From NCBI GenBank assembly GCA_910585455.1, contig CAJUEL010000032.1, positions 1 to 57,047 on the forward strand: a stretch of DNA of 57,047 nt. Direction: 5' to 3'. Source of the stretch: an uncultured Eisenbergiella sp. GTDB taxonomy: Bacteria > Bacillota > Clostridia > Lachnospirales > Lachnospiraceae. Position numbers and translations under genes: made by a program. Of the stretch, positions 16,794-25,739 are shown piece by piece. Positions within the stretch are counted from its first letter, which is position 1; each line of letters begins with the position of its first letter. The notes under the pieces were generated by a model that was not told the origin of the DNA, did not search any database, and saw only the letters and a list, made by a program, of their open reading frames with translations.

Positions 16794-17660
16794 ATGTGTA
16801 CATTATGTCTGCCTGCCAATCAGATTTATGCCTATGTGCTCACCGGAAAATTTAAAGCGCTGGATGAAAGCTGGAAGCACAGCCGTTTCCCGCTTACAGA
16901 ATACGAGCTTTTCGTCATGACGGAGGGTACGCTGTATTTGTCCTATAACGGGGAAAATTTTACAGTCAAAAGCGGCGAATACCTGCTTTTGCACCCCAGC
17001 AACTCCTGGCGTGAGGGTTTTAAGCCCTCCTGCTGTTCTTTTTACTGGCTTCACTTTACCGCATATCTGGGCGGCCTTCCTTCCGTCGTGCAAACTCTGC
17101 GGCAGCTGGAGCCCTTTTCCCCCGACCGCTATATCCTCCTCCCGCAGACCGGACCGATCCCGAAGCCGGAAAAGCTTGTCGTGCTCATGAAGCAGCTGCA
17201 GGATCAGGTCAAGAGCCAGTACCCTGCCGTCTCGCTCAACAATACCACCTCCTGTATCCTGTCCGAGCTCTACGGACAGCATATGCGCATCGCCTCTGTG
17301 CGGAAAAATGAACCGGACCAGAAACAGATTTATGCCGATATCGTGGACTATGTGAAAACCAATCTTTCCAAAAATATCACGGTGGCGGAAATCGCCAGCA
17401 AATTCGGCTATAATGAAAAATACATTTCCCATCGGTTCGCGCAGATCACGGGAATGTCCTTAAAGCAATACATATTGAATCAGAAGGTGGACGCCGCCAA
17501 CTTCATGCTGACCGATACCAATGTCCCCATCGCCCAGATCGCGCAGGAGCTCGGCTTTTCCAACAGCCAGAATTTTTCCAGATTATACAAAAAACTCACC
17601 GGGCTTTCCCCCAGTGAGTATCGCAATGCTTATGAAAAAAGACTGCTTTTCCATGTATGA
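16794..17660 (+). CDS. AraC-family transcriptional regulator of the sugar operon
   Basis: This 288-residue regulator has an N-terminal cupin-like sensing domain (EYLLLHPSNSWREGF) and a C-terminal double helix-turn-helix: ITVAEIASKFGYNEKYISHRF and VPIAQIAQELGFSNSQNFSRLYKK, ending in LTGLSPSEYR. The start is supported by AAAGGGG six bases before the ATG. It is divergent from the LplABC-like operon and is the natural candidate for its sugar-responsive activator. Confidence 0.92.
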   Translation: MCTLCLPANQIYAYVLTGKFKALDESWKHSRFPLTEYELFVMTEGTLYLSYNGENFTVKSGEYLLLHPSNSWREGFKPSCCSFYWLHFTAYLGGLPSVVQTLRQLEPFSPDRYILLPQTGPIPKPEKLVVLMKQLQDQVKSQYPAVSLNNTTSCILSELYGQHMRIASVRKNEPDQKQIYADIVDYVKTNLSKNITVAEIASKFGYNEKYISHRFAQITGMSLKQYILNQKVDAANFMLTDTNVPIAQIAQELGFSNSQNFSRLYKKLTGLSPSEYRNAYEKRLLFHV

Positions 17661-17717
17661 GTATGAAACATGCAGCTGTGCCGGCCGGATGATTCCGACC
17701 GGCTTTCGTATACCGTT

Positions 17718-19628
17718 TTACCGCCGCCCTGCAAGGACCGCTACCACCCCGGGCAGGGCAAACCACAAAATCACCACATATCTGGGCAGATAGGTGGGCC
17801 CCAGTATCACAGTCAGCCAGACCAGCCCGATCAGCAACAGAGGAAGCTCCAGGTCATACCGCTTTCTGTAAAAAGCATATCCTCCCGTAAAGACGAATAT
17901 CCAGAACAGAAATCCCGGCGAAAACAGCATGGAAACGACCGGAATCTTCTGCTGCGTCACCTCCAGGGACAGCCGCCGGTACCACTCATTCAGCCAGGGC
18001 AGCTTACTTTCCCGCATGCCCGGCAGCTCCACCTCATATCCGAAAAAGGAGCTGTCCTCATAGGTAAAGGTGAACACACCGTTTCCCCTGTACACATCGA
18101 TCACGGTATCCGGATACCAGAAGCCATAGGAGGTCATCAGCCACGCGTTCAGATAGGTAAAAGGATGGCGCAGTCCGATTTCCAGCCAGAGCTTCCCGTA
18201 TTTTGCCGGATTCGCCGCAAAGGCTTCATTATCAAACCATATTTTCACCCCGTCCGAAACCTTTGCCGTATAATACGGCAGAATCTCCTCCGGAAGGATC
18301 TCATATAAAGCGCGCAATTCCTCTTCCGACAAATCCTGCTTTTCATAGTTCCAGGTCCTCGCCAGCTGCTGGATCGGCACCGTGAGCATTTCCTGATTTT
18401 CCGAATCCGACGCCGATAAAATTCCCACAAGCCCTGCCGTCACCGCAAAATATGCCGCCAGAGCGCCGCCCGCCAGAACGGCCGTCTTTTTCCGGCATCC
18501 CTTCATATAAATCACCAGAACGGGAATCATCACCGCAAAGGCGTACATGCCGTTATGCCTAAAGCTCATCATGACAAGCGCGCTGCATCCAAACAGCAGC
18601 GGCTTCTTCCATCCGGCAAAAAACCGCTCCTTCTCCCTTCCCATCTCCGCTATAGAAATGACGAGCAAAAGCAATGCCCCCGTAAAGATGCCGTCCTTCG
18701 CGGAACAGAGCGTGAACATGACGACGACCGGGAAAAAAGCGAAATACAGTACGGTAAGCGCCAAAAGCCTGGCACGCACGCCCCGCCTTTTCAGATAAGA
18801 AACCGCATAGGCGAATATGCCCGCCATGAGAAGCATCTGGAACAGCGTATAGGCAGCAATTCCTGCGTTATAGGAACCGGCAAGCTTATTTCCCGCCAGC
18901 ACAATACCGCCCAACAGCGCCACATGGGCGAGGGGATGATGGGTCGTAAAATTCCTTGTCTGCGCCTGCACCAGCTCGTCCTGCGCATCATATACAAAAA
19001 ATCCCGGATAAACGGCGAGAAATACCGGCAGCCAGCACAGCAAGAAAAAAGCTGCCAGCACAATGGCCTCCCGCACCCGAAGAGCTCCCGCTGCTGCGCG
19101 GACGCCTGCATCAGCTTCCGGCTGCCGCCCTTCCTCCTGCCTGCCCTCCAGATACAGCCATGCCGCGCCGGTAAAATATGTGAAAATCACGCTCCACACC
19201 GCCACCGCAAGCCACATCGCGCCGTTTAAAAAAGCAACATTTTCCTCCCTGTCCAGGCAAACGCCAAAGGCGATGCATACAGAAAAACCAAACGCGATGA
19301 TCCCTGCCGCTGTCAAAAGCCGCCTTTTAGCCCCCCGCTCTGTCCGCATGAGCATTTTGGCCGCCCTTTCCAGCAAAAACCAGCACACGCCCCAGACCGG
19401 CACGCAAAACCAGCTGTTGCTGACCGCCAGCGTATTGCCCTTCAGATTCAACATCTGCGGCAGGCAGAGCGTGCCCAAAAAAGCCAACACCGCGGAAAAA
19501 ATCCTGCATCCGTATTTTCCTTTTCCCAAAGCCTTCCGTTCCTTCAACCAGCGTCCCACTTTCCCTGCCCTCTCTGCTCCATCGCGCACTTCCCTTGCAG
19601 CCGCCTGCAATATGGGGAAAGTATACAC
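17718..19628 (-). CDS. Large multi-pass membrane protein (DUF6020-like)
   Basis: This protein of about 636 residues has a dozen or more hydrophobic segments. It resembles, from memory, the DUF6020 family of Clostridia, which looks distantly like GT-C glycosyltransferases. The stretch YPGFFVYDAQDELVQAQ followed by HHPLAHVALLGG is the most conserved-looking part; an acidic pair after the second membrane segment is a GT-C hallmark. The start is uncertain: GTG 19628 has no obvious ribosome site and a later GTG or TTG is possible. It is a single gene, convergent with the AraC gene and preceded by a large palindrome. Function unknown; cell-envelope glycan assembly is a guess. Confidence 0.75.
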   Translation of the reverse strand: MYTFPILQAAAREVRDGAERAGKVGRWLKERKALGKGKYGCRIFSAVLAFLGTLCLPQMLNLKGNTLAVSNSWFCVPVWGVCWFLLERAAKMLMRTERGAKRRLLTAAGIIAFGFSVCIAFGVCLDREENVAFLNGAMWLAVAVWSVIFTYFTGAAWLYLEGRQEEGRQPEADAGVRAAAGALRVREAIVLAAFFLLCWLPVFLAVYPGFFVYDAQDELVQAQTRNFTTHHPLAHVALLGGIVLAGNKLAGSYNAGIAAYTLFQMLLMAGIFAYAVSYLKRRGVRARLLALTVLYFAFFPVVVMFTLCSAKDGIFTGALLLLVISIAEMGREKERFFAGWKKPLLFGCSALVMMSFRHNGMYAFAVMIPVLVIYMKGCRKKTAVLAGGALAAYFAVTAGLVGILSASDSENQEMLTVPIQQLARTWNYEKQDLSEEELRALYEILPEEILPYYTAKVSDGVKIWFDNEAFAANPAKYGKLWLEIGLRHPFTYLNAWLMTSYGFWYPDTVIDVYRGNGVFTFTYEDSSFFGYEVELPGMRESKLPWLNEWYRRLSLEVTQQKIPVVSMLFSPGFLFWIFVFTGGYAFYRKRYDLELPLLLIGLVWLTVILGPTYLPRYVVILWFALPGVVAVLAGRR

Positions 19629-19671
19629 TTTGGGAAAATATCTGTCAAGCCTGCCTACAGGCTCTCCGGGA

Positions 19672-20005
19672 AATCATTTTTGGGCCCGCAGCAGGGAGCG
19701 CCGGTCCGCTGGAAGGGGAAATGCAGGGGTGGGGAACGAGCACAGGAACATGGCTTTTTCATGGCATGATATCCAAAACGAAGAAATTCCCCCGGTTTCC
19801 GGCACATTCCTGTGTCATGGCGCAATACTGTCCGAACGAAGTGAGTTCATTGCGCCATGACACGTTTTGGAATGGGCAGGAAACCGGGCGGAATTTCCCG
19901 TTTTGGATATAGCCATGGAAAAGCCATGTTCCTGTGCTCGTTCCCCACCCCTGCATTTCCCCTTCCAGCGGACCGGCGCTCCCTGCTGCGGGCCCAAAGA
20001 TGATT
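19672..20005. repeat. 334-base near-perfect palindromic element
   Basis: The left arm from 19672 and the right arm ending at 20005 are reverse complements over about 155 bases each, with few mismatches. The middle GTGTCATGGCGCAAT (19812-19826) pairs with 19849-19863 around a 22-base loop. Both arms can be read as the same peptide beginning MQGWGTSTGTWLFHG, once on each strand; this is a result of the symmetry rather than evidence of a gene. I recall similar peptides annotated as hypothetical proteins in related gut Clostridia, which suggests a dispersed MITE-like element. It separates the deacetylase stop from the membrane protein start. Confidence 0.85.
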
Positions 20006-20023
20006 CCCCCTGGGGCGCCCGCC

Positions 20024-20782
20024 CTAGTCGAATAAAATCTCGTCCACCGTCACGAACACGTAGCCCTCCTTTTGCAGCTCATCCACGATCTGCAGCGCCG
20101 CCGTCACCGTGGAGGCGTACTCGTCATGCATCAGAATGATGGAATTTTCCTTCACCTTCGGGATCACCTTATTGATCACGCATGCGGAATCATTCGTACA
20201 CCAGTCCAGCGGATCGATCGTCCACAGCACCGGAAACATGTTCAGCTCCTCTTCAAAGCTTTTGTCCCAGCTGCCATAAGGAGGCCGCACATAGACCACC
20301 TCTTCTCCCGTAATCCCCTGAATGATTTCATTGGTTTTGATCAGCTCCTGGCGGAAGGTCTCCCGGTTGGAGCTGCCAAGCTGTAAATGGCTGTAGGTAT
20401 GGTTGCCGATCAGATGCCCGGCTTCGTGCATTTGCTTTACCAGCTCCGGATATGTTTCCGCATTTTTTCCCGTGATAAAAAAGCTGGCCTTCACATTCCG
20501 TTTGGCAAGCCCCTCCAAAAGCTGAGGCGTATAGGTGAGATCCGGACCGTCGTCAAAGGTCAGCGCCACCTTTCCCTTATCAGGCTTTACAGATTCCCCT
20601 ACCGCCATGACCGTTTCAGCTGCCTCCCGCTGCTTTTCTCCCCGCAGGTTCTCCTCCGGCATGCTTTTTGACCTTCCAAAGGTCATCCGGAATTTGCCGG
20701 CTCCCCACGCCAGAAAAACAACCGCCAGCAAAAGCGCTATGATAAACAAAAGAATATTCCTGTCCTTTTTCCACATGACCAT
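20024..20782 (-). CDS. Membrane-anchored polysaccharide deacetylase (NodB/CE4 family)
   Basis: This protein of about 252 residues has an N-terminal membrane anchor (ILLFIIALLLAVVFLAWGAG) and an extracellular CE4 domain: VALTFDDGPD (catalytic base and metal Asp), HLIGNHTYSHL (metal His pair), RPPYGSWD and IILMHDEY. Such enzymes remove acetyl groups from peptidoglycan or other glycans. The ATG at 20782 was chosen as the first plausible start; ATG 20809 or 20776 are possible, since none has a strong ribosome site. It is divergent from the MgtC-like gene and followed by the palindromic element. Confidence 0.9.
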   Translation of the reverse strand: MVMWKKDRNILLFIIALLLAVVFLAWGAGKFRMTFGRSKSMPEENLRGEKQREAAETVMAVGESVKPDKGKVALTFDDGPDLTYTPQLLEGLAKRNVKASFFITGKNAETYPELVKQMHEAGHLIGNHTYSHLQLGSSNRETFRQELIKTNEIIQGITGEEVVYVRPPYGSWDKSFEEELNMFPVLWTIDPLDWCTNDSACVINKVIPKVKENSIILMHDEYASTVTAALQIVDELQKEGYVFVTVDEILFD

Positions 20783-20828
20783 GCCCCGAAAATTCCCTTG
20801 TTTTATCATATGCCGCTTCCCGATTTCG

Positions 20829-20857
20829 TTGACGTCAGAATCAGAAATTGTTATACT
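20829..20857 (+). promoter_or_regulatory. Promoter of the MgtC-like gene
   Basis: TTGACG (20829-20834) and TATACT (20852-20857) are 17 bases apart, about 50 bases before ATG 20909, which has AAAGGGGG as ribosome site. Confidence 0.75.
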
Positions 20858-20908
20858 TTTATTGGAAGTCCCATCTGCTGACAAACGGATGGGCAAAGGG
20901 GGTATCAT

Positions 20909-21604
20909 ATGATTTACCGACTGTTCCTTTTGCTGCATGAGCTCAATTTTCTTTCCGTCCTGCTCCGCCTCCTGCTCGCCATGCTCTGTGGCGGCATCCT
21001 GGGCTATGAGCGGGAAAAAAAGCATCGCCCGGCGGGCTTTCGCACCTACATGATCGTCTGTCTCGGTTCTGCCCTCGCCATGATGGTAGGACTCTATGTT
21101 ACCGACATCACCGGCGCCGGAGACGCCAGCCGCATCGCCGCCCAGGTTGTCAGCGGCATCGGCTTTCTGGGTGCGGGCACCATACTTGTCACCCGGCAGA
21201 ATCAGGTAAGGGGGCTGACCACCGCCGCCGGTCTGTGGGCGGTGGCGTGCATCGGTCTCGCCCTGGGCGCAGGCTTTTATGAGGGCGCGCTGGCATGCTT
21301 TGGCGCCATCTGGGTTTCCATCCGGATTCTGCGCTTTGTGGACAAAAAGCTCTCCACCCATTCCCGAACCGTTACCGTTTACGCGGAATTCACAAAGGTC
21401 AGCGATCTCACCGCTTTCATGACCTTTGCGGCGGAGCAGCACTGTACTGTCAGCGATCTGGAAATATCCCGTCAGGATCCCCTCAATAAGGATTCCGCCG
21501 TTTCGGCGACCATGACGTTACATTTTGCAAAGGCGATGCCACACGCCCAGATCGTGGAAACCTACGCTTCCCTGGACGGCATCACCCTGATCAAGGCCGT
21601 TTAG
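20909..21604 (+). CDS. MgtC/SapB-family membrane protein
   Basis: This 231-residue protein has the MgtC membrane core: LLAMLCGGILGYEREKKHRPAGFRTYMIVCLGSAL, followed by RIAAQVVSGIGFLGAGTI and VRGLTTAAGLWAVACIGLALG. A soluble C-terminal domain of about 85 residues follows. Family members affect growth in low magnesium and the F-type ATPase in pathogens; the role in commensals is unclear. It is transcribed alone from a good promoter and convergent with the metal efflux operon. Confidence 0.92.
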   Translation: MIYRLFLLLHELNFLSVLLRLLLAMLCGGILGYEREKKHRPAGFRTYMIVCLGSALAMMVGLYVTDITGAGDASRIAAQVVSGIGFLGAGTILVTRQNQVRGLTTAAGLWAVACIGLALGAGFYEGALACFGAIWVSIRILRFVDKKLSTHSRTVTVYAEFTKVSDLTAFMTFAAEQHCTVSDLEISRQDPLNKDSAVSATMTLHFAKAMPHAQIVETYASLDGITLIKAV

Positions 21605-21615
21605 ACCTGTCAGCC

Positions 21616-21990
21616 TCAGTCTTCCTCAATGTGCTCCCTGCCCTGATCGATGATGGTGCGCACGTGCGCATCCGCCAGGGAATAAAAAACGGACTTTCCC
21701 TCCCGCCTGCTTTTCACCAGCTTGCTCTGCTTTAAAATCTTTAGCTGGTGGGAAATGGCGGACTGGGTCATGTGCAGCGTTTCCGCCAGATCGCACACGC
21801 AGACCTCCGCCTCGAACAGGACGAAGAGGATGCGGATCCGTGTGGAATCCCCGAACACCTTAAACAGCTCCGCCAGGTCATACAGTTCTTCCTCCTGCGG
21901 CATTTTTTCACTGACGATTCTCAGTAAGTCCTCGTGCACCTCCGTTGTTTCACAGCATTCCGCTTCATACTCTTCCGTTTTGATTCCCAT
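21616..21990 (-). CDS. ArsR/SmtB-family metal-responsive repressor (CadC-like)
   Basis: This 124-residue winged-helix repressor has ELFKVFGDSTRIRILFVLFE and the recognition helix MTQSAISHQLKILKQSKLV. Metal ligands are visible as ECC near the N terminus and CVCD in helix 3, the CadC-type thiolate site for cadmium, lead or zinc. It is the third gene of the efflux operon and would bind the dyad at 24187-24204 to shut it off until metal rises. Confidence 0.92.
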   Translation of the reverse strand: MGIKTEEYEAECCETTEVHEDLLRIVSEKMPQEEELYDLAELFKVFGDSTRIRILFVLFEAEVCVCDLAETLHMTQSAISHQLKILKQSKLVKSRREGKSVFYSLADAHVRTIIDQGREHIEED

Positions 21991-22008
21991 TCCATTTTCC
22001 TTTCCCTG

Positions 22009-23880
22009 TCACAGCCTTTTCACATTGAGCGCCCGGATCGCGTTCAGCACGGCGATCACCATGACGCCCACATCCGCAAAGATCGCCGCCCACATGTTGG
22101 CGATGCCCAGCGCGCCCAGAATGAGGCAGACCAGCTTGATGCCGATTGCAAAAATAATGTTTTCATAGACGATTCGCAGGCATTTTTCCGAAATCCGGAT
22201 CGCCTTGGCTATTTTTTTCGGGTCGTCATCCATCAGCACGATATCCGCCGCCTCGATCGCCGCGTCGGAGCCCAGCGCGCCCATGGCGATGCCGATGTCC
22301 GCCCGGGATAAAACAGGCGCGTCGTTGATGCCGTCCCCCACAAATGCCAGCTTTTCCTTTTCGCTTTTGGCCTGTAAAAGCTCCTCCACCTTCGCCACCT
22401 TGTCGCCGGGGAGCAGTTCACAGTGCACCTCGTCGATGCCAAGCTCTTTTGCAACCTGTCTGCCGACCTCTTTACGGTCTCCGGTGAGCATGACGGTTTT
22501 CTTCACGCCCGCCGTCTTCAGCGCCGCAATCGCCTCCTTCGCATTGGGCTTGATCCGGTCGGAAATGAGAATGTGTCCCGCATAAGCGCCGTCCACCGCC
22601 ATATGCACGATGGTTCCTACGCTGTGGCATTGTGCACACGGGATGCCCAGCCTTTCCATCAGCCGTTCATTGCCCGCAGCAACCGAAACGCCGTCCACCT
22701 TCGCCACAACGCCGTTTCCGCCGATTTCCTCCACCTCCGTCACGCGGGATGCGTCCAGCGGCTTCCCGTAAGCCTTCTGCAGACTTTTGCTGATGGGATG
22801 AGAGGAATGACATTCCGCCAGCGCCGCATACTCCAGAAGCTTTCCCTGTTCCATTTCGGCATGATGCACACCGCTGACCTCGAAAACGCCCTCCGTCATA
22901 GTGCCAGTCTTGTCAAACACCACATATTTCGTCTGGGAAAGGGTTTCCAGATAATTGGAGCCCTTCACCAGCACGCCTGCGTTGCCCGCTCCGCCGATTC
23001 CCGCAAAGAAGCTCAAAGGAATGCTGATCACCAGCGCGCAGGGGCAGCTGATCACCAGAAACGTCAACGCCCGGAAAACCCAGTCTCCCCACTGCGGGGA
23101 AAGCCCCAGAAACAAAAGCCTCACCAGAGGAGGCAGAACCGCCAGCGCCACCGCGCCATAGCATACCGCAGGCGTATAATATTTTGCAAACTTCGATATG
23201 AAATTTTCTGACCGGGATTTTTTGGAGCTGGCATTTTCCACCAGATCCAGAATTTTGGACACGGTGGATTCCCCGAATTCCTTCGTGGTCTTTATTTTCA
23301 AAACGCCGGTCATATTGATGCAGCCGCTGATGATGCTGTCGCCCGCGCCCGCGTCCTGGGGCACGCTCTCACCGGTCAGGGCGCTGGTGTTGAGAGTCGT
23401 TTTCCCCTCCACGATCACACCGTCGATGGGAACCTTCTCCCCCGGCTCCACCACAATGAGGCTGCCGATCTCCACCTCATCCGGGTCCACCTGCACAAGC
23501 GTTCCATCCTCTCCTGCCACATTCGCATAATCGGGACGAATATCCATCAGCTCACTGATGTTCTTCCGGCTTTTGCCCACCGCGTAGCTCTGGAACAGCT
23601 CGCCGATCTGATAAAACAGCATGACCGCCACGCCTTCCGTGTACTCTCCCAAAAGGATCGCGCCCACCGTCGCCACCGCCATCAGAAAGTTTTCATCAAA
23701 CACCTGCCTGTTTAAAATGCCCTTTCCCGCCTTTTTCAGTATATCATAGCCGATGACAAGGTAAGGAATCATGTACAGGGCAAATTTCAAAACTCCTTCT
23801 ATCGGAAGCAGCTCCAGAATCAGGATACACGCTGCGGCGGCGATAATTCTGATCAATACCTTTTTCTGTTTCTGATTCAT
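22009..23880 (-). CDS. Heavy-metal P1B-type ATPase (CadA/ZntA-like)
   Basis: This 623-residue pump has the P-type motifs: SCPCALVI in the membrane metal site, DKTGTMTEGVF with the phosphorylated Asp, the His-Pro pair in SSHPISKS, and GDGINDAPVLS. It exports divalent soft metals such as zinc, cadmium or lead. Unlike most relatives it has no N-terminal HMA domain; that domain is encoded by the separate small gene just upstream at 23937-24155. The operon order is HMA protein, pump, repressor. Confidence 0.93.
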   Translation of the reverse strand: MNQKQKKVLIRIIAAAACILILELLPIEGVLKFALYMIPYLVIGYDILKKAGKGILNRQVFDENFLMAVATVGAILLGEYTEGVAVMLFYQIGELFQSYAVGKSRKNISELMDIRPDYANVAGEDGTLVQVDPDEVEIGSLIVVEPGEKVPIDGVIVEGKTTLNTSALTGESVPQDAGAGDSIISGCINMTGVLKIKTTKEFGESTVSKILDLVENASSKKSRSENFISKFAKYYTPAVCYGAVALAVLPPLVRLLFLGLSPQWGDWVFRALTFLVISCPCALVISIPLSFFAGIGGAGNAGVLVKGSNYLETLSQTKYVVFDKTGTMTEGVFEVSGVHHAEMEQGKLLEYAALAECHSSHPISKSLQKAYGKPLDASRVTEVEEIGGNGVVAKVDGVSVAAGNERLMERLGIPCAQCHSVGTIVHMAVDGAYAGHILISDRIKPNAKEAIAALKTAGVKKTVMLTGDRKEVGRQVAKELGIDEVHCELLPGDKVAKVEELLQAKSEKEKLAFVGDGINDAPVLSRADIGIAMGALGSDAAIEAADIVLMDDDPKKIAKAIRISEKCLRIVYENIIFAIGIKLVCLILGALGIANMWAAIFADVGVMVIAVLNAIRALNVKRL

Positions 23881-23936
23881 CCTATATACTCCTTATGCGC
23901 TTTGGCGCGCATACCAATCCATCGTTTTTCTGCCGT

Positions 23937-24155
23937 TTATAAGTAGATTTCGCAGTCGTCTTCCACCTTTTTGCAGTTTTTCAAAACATCCTGCATGACA
24001 GCCTTCGCATCCGCACCCTCTTCAAATTCCACCGCCATCTTGAGCGTCATGAAATTCACGGTCGCATCCTTCACGCCGGCGGTATGCTTCGCCGCATCCT
24101 CCATCTTGTTCGCACAGTTTGCGCAGTCCACTTCGATCTTGTAAGTCTTCTTCAT
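23937..24155 (-). CDS. Heavy-metal-associated (HMA) domain protein
   Basis: This 72-residue protein is a single HMA ferredoxin-like domain with the metal site DCANCANKM (CxxC). The start is ATG 24155 behind GGGAGAGGA; an ATG 16 codons upstream would fall inside the operator. It probably delivers metal to the ATPase encoded 56 bases downstream, a split version of the usual fused HMA-ATPase. Confidence 0.9.
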   Translation of the reverse strand: MKKTYKIEVDCANCANKMEDAAKHTAGVKDATVNFMTLKMAVEFEEGADAKAVMQDVLKNCKKVEDDCEIYL

Positions 24156-24186
24156 GGTAAAATCCTCTCCCTTTAATTTACTTTCA

Positions 24187-24204
24187 TATGAACAATTATT
24201 CATA
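24187..24204. promoter_or_regulatory. ArsR/SmtB-type operator of the metal efflux operon
   Basis: TATGAA (24187-24192), six bases, then TTCATA (24199-24204) form the inverted repeat typical of SmtB/CzrA/CadC operators (TGAAC..TTCA). It lies just downstream of the -10 box, overlapping the transcription start, as expected for repression. Confidence 0.8.
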
Positions 24205-24215
24205 TATTTGATTCT

Positions 24216-24243
24216 ATTATACTACGCAAACAGAGGCTGTCAA
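24216..24243 (-). promoter_or_regulatory. Promoter of the metal efflux operon
   Basis: On the minus strand TTGACA (24238-24243) and TATAAT (24216-24221), both perfect consensus boxes, stand 16 bases apart upstream of the HMA gene and its operator. Confidence 0.85.
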
Positions 24244-24262
24244 GTGCTTTTTCATTTTTATA

Positions 24263-24316
24263 CCCGCTGCGCCGTCTGCTCCTTCCGGTCATGCTCTCCT
24301 CCCCATGAAAAGTAAC
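24263..24316. repeat. GTGAAAAGTAAC-type dispersed repeat, partial copy
   Basis: The segment CCCGCTGCGCCGTCTG ... ATGAAAAGTAAC matches 36400-36450 and the right half of the hairpin element at 53693-53772. It lies between the metal operon promoter and the MATE gene stop. Confidence 0.65.
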
Positions 24317-24320
24317 CAAT

Positions 24321-25652
24321 TCAGTATTGGTATCTCCGGCGATGCTTTACAAACATGAATGCGGACAGGAGCAGCGCCATCAATTCCGCTGCCGGAGTAG
24401 CCAGCCAAATGCCGTTTACCCCAAAAATGACCGGAAGCGCCAGCATTGTAATCAGCATAAACACAAAGGAGCGAGAGAAAGCCAGGACTGCGGAAACAAT
24501 GCCGTTGGAAAGCGCCGTAAACATCCCGCTGGCAAAGATATTAAAACCAATGAAAAACAAAGCCAGGGTGCAAATGCGGTTTCCGGTTACAGCCAATTCA
24601 TACACCGGATTATCCGGACGGGCAAAAACAGATACCAGCACTTTCGTGGCGGCAAACGAAACCACCACGGTTACAACAGAGATTGCCGCAATCACCCGTA
24701 AGCTGACAGAAACCAGTTTTTTCAGCTTCATGTGGTTCTTTTCTCCGTGGTAATAGCTGATCATGGGCGCAACGCCGTAGGAGTAGCCTGTATAAAGGGA
24801 GCTGGCAAACATCAGCACATACATAATGATGGTCACGGCAGCCACACCGTCCTCTCCCACATAACGGAGCATTGTCCAATTAAACATCATTGTGATAATC
24901 CCGGTGACCAGGGCTGTAGCCATTTCGGAGCAGCCGTTGGTTGCCGCATTTGCCAGAACCCTGAACCGAAAAGCAGGCCTGGTAAAATGCAGAAGACATT
25001 TGCGCCCGCTAAACAGGAACATGCCCGCCACAGCGGTAACCGAATACCCCAGCCCGGTCGCGATGGCAGCGCCGCTGATGCCCATATCAAAAACGGCAAT
25101 CAACACATAATCCAGCACCATATTCAGCACACCGCCGCTCACCGAACAGATCAGAGAAAGCGTGGCTTTTTCGGAAGCGATCATATAGAGTGTGAAATTG
25201 TTCATAAGCAAAATGGGAACGGTAAAAAGCAGATACCGGCTCAGATATTCCGTACAATAGCCTGCTACCTGGGCAGTCAGGCCCATGGCCCCAAAAATCT
25301 TTTCTGTCGCAGCGTATCCTGCCCCGCACATGACAAGGCCGACCGCCACGTTTACCAGAATCAGAAACGTGAAGTCCTCCCTTGCCTCCTGGGACCTGTG
25401 CTCTCCCATTTTTTTCATGATGACCGCGCTGCCGCCGGTGGCAAGCATGGTGGAGATTGCGGTCACAAGCTGAATCACGGGGGCGGTCAGATTGATCGCG
25501 GACAATGCGTCAGTTCCAATCAGGTTTGACACAAACAGTCCGTCCACCATCGTGTAAAACGACATAAAGACAGACATCGCGATGGTCGGAATGGCGAATT
25601 TTAAAATATTTCGCAGAGTGACGGGGTTCTCATAAGCATTTTGATGTTCCAT
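24321..25652 (-). CDS. MATE-family efflux transporter
   Basis: This 443-residue protein has twelve hydrophobic segments and family motifs at the start of each half, such as YTMVDGLFVSNLIGTDALSAINLTAPV. MATE pumps expel cationic drugs or metabolites using sodium or protons. It is divergent from the MerR-type regulator at 25740 and is served by a MerR-type promoter with a 19-base spacer, so induction by a bound drug is likely. Confidence 0.92.
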   Translation of the reverse strand: MEHQNAYENPVTLRNILKFAIPTIAMSVFMSFYTMVDGLFVSNLIGTDALSAINLTAPVIQLVTAISTMLATGGSAVIMKKMGEHRSQEAREDFTFLILVNVAVGLVMCGAGYAATEKIFGAMGLTAQVAGYCTEYLSRYLLFTVPILLMNNFTLYMIASEKATLSLICSVSGGVLNMVLDYVLIAVFDMGISGAAIATGLGYSVTAVAGMFLFSGRKCLLHFTRPAFRFRVLANAATNGCSEMATALVTGIITMMFNWTMLRYVGEDGVAAVTIIMYVLMFASSLYTGYSYGVAPMISYYHGEKNHMKLKKLVSVSLRVIAAISVVTVVVSFAATKVLVSVFARPDNPVYELAVTGNRICTLALFFIGFNIFASGMFTALSNGIVSAVLAFSRSFVFMLITMLALPVIFGVNGIWLATPAAELMALLLSAFMFVKHRRRYQY

Positions 25653-25694
25653 AATTTCCTCCTGATCCGGTTGTATTTTCCTGTGTTTTGGTTT

Positions 25695-25725
25695 ATCATA
25701 AACCGTACAGTAACTGTATGGTCAA
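25695..25725 (-). promoter_or_regulatory. MerR-type promoter and operator of the MATE gene
   Basis: On the minus strand TTGACC (25720-25725) and TATGAT (25695-25700) are 19 bases apart, the over-long spacer that MerR regulators untwist. The spacer holds the dyad ACCGTACAGT-A-ACTGTATGGT (25702-25722). Confidence 0.85.
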
Positions 25726-25739
25726 GAGGTATTTAAAAA

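Noticed and set aside
19759..19997. Open frames on both strands inside the palindrome
   Set aside because: The same peptide on both strands is forced by the inverted repeat and there is no ribosome site.
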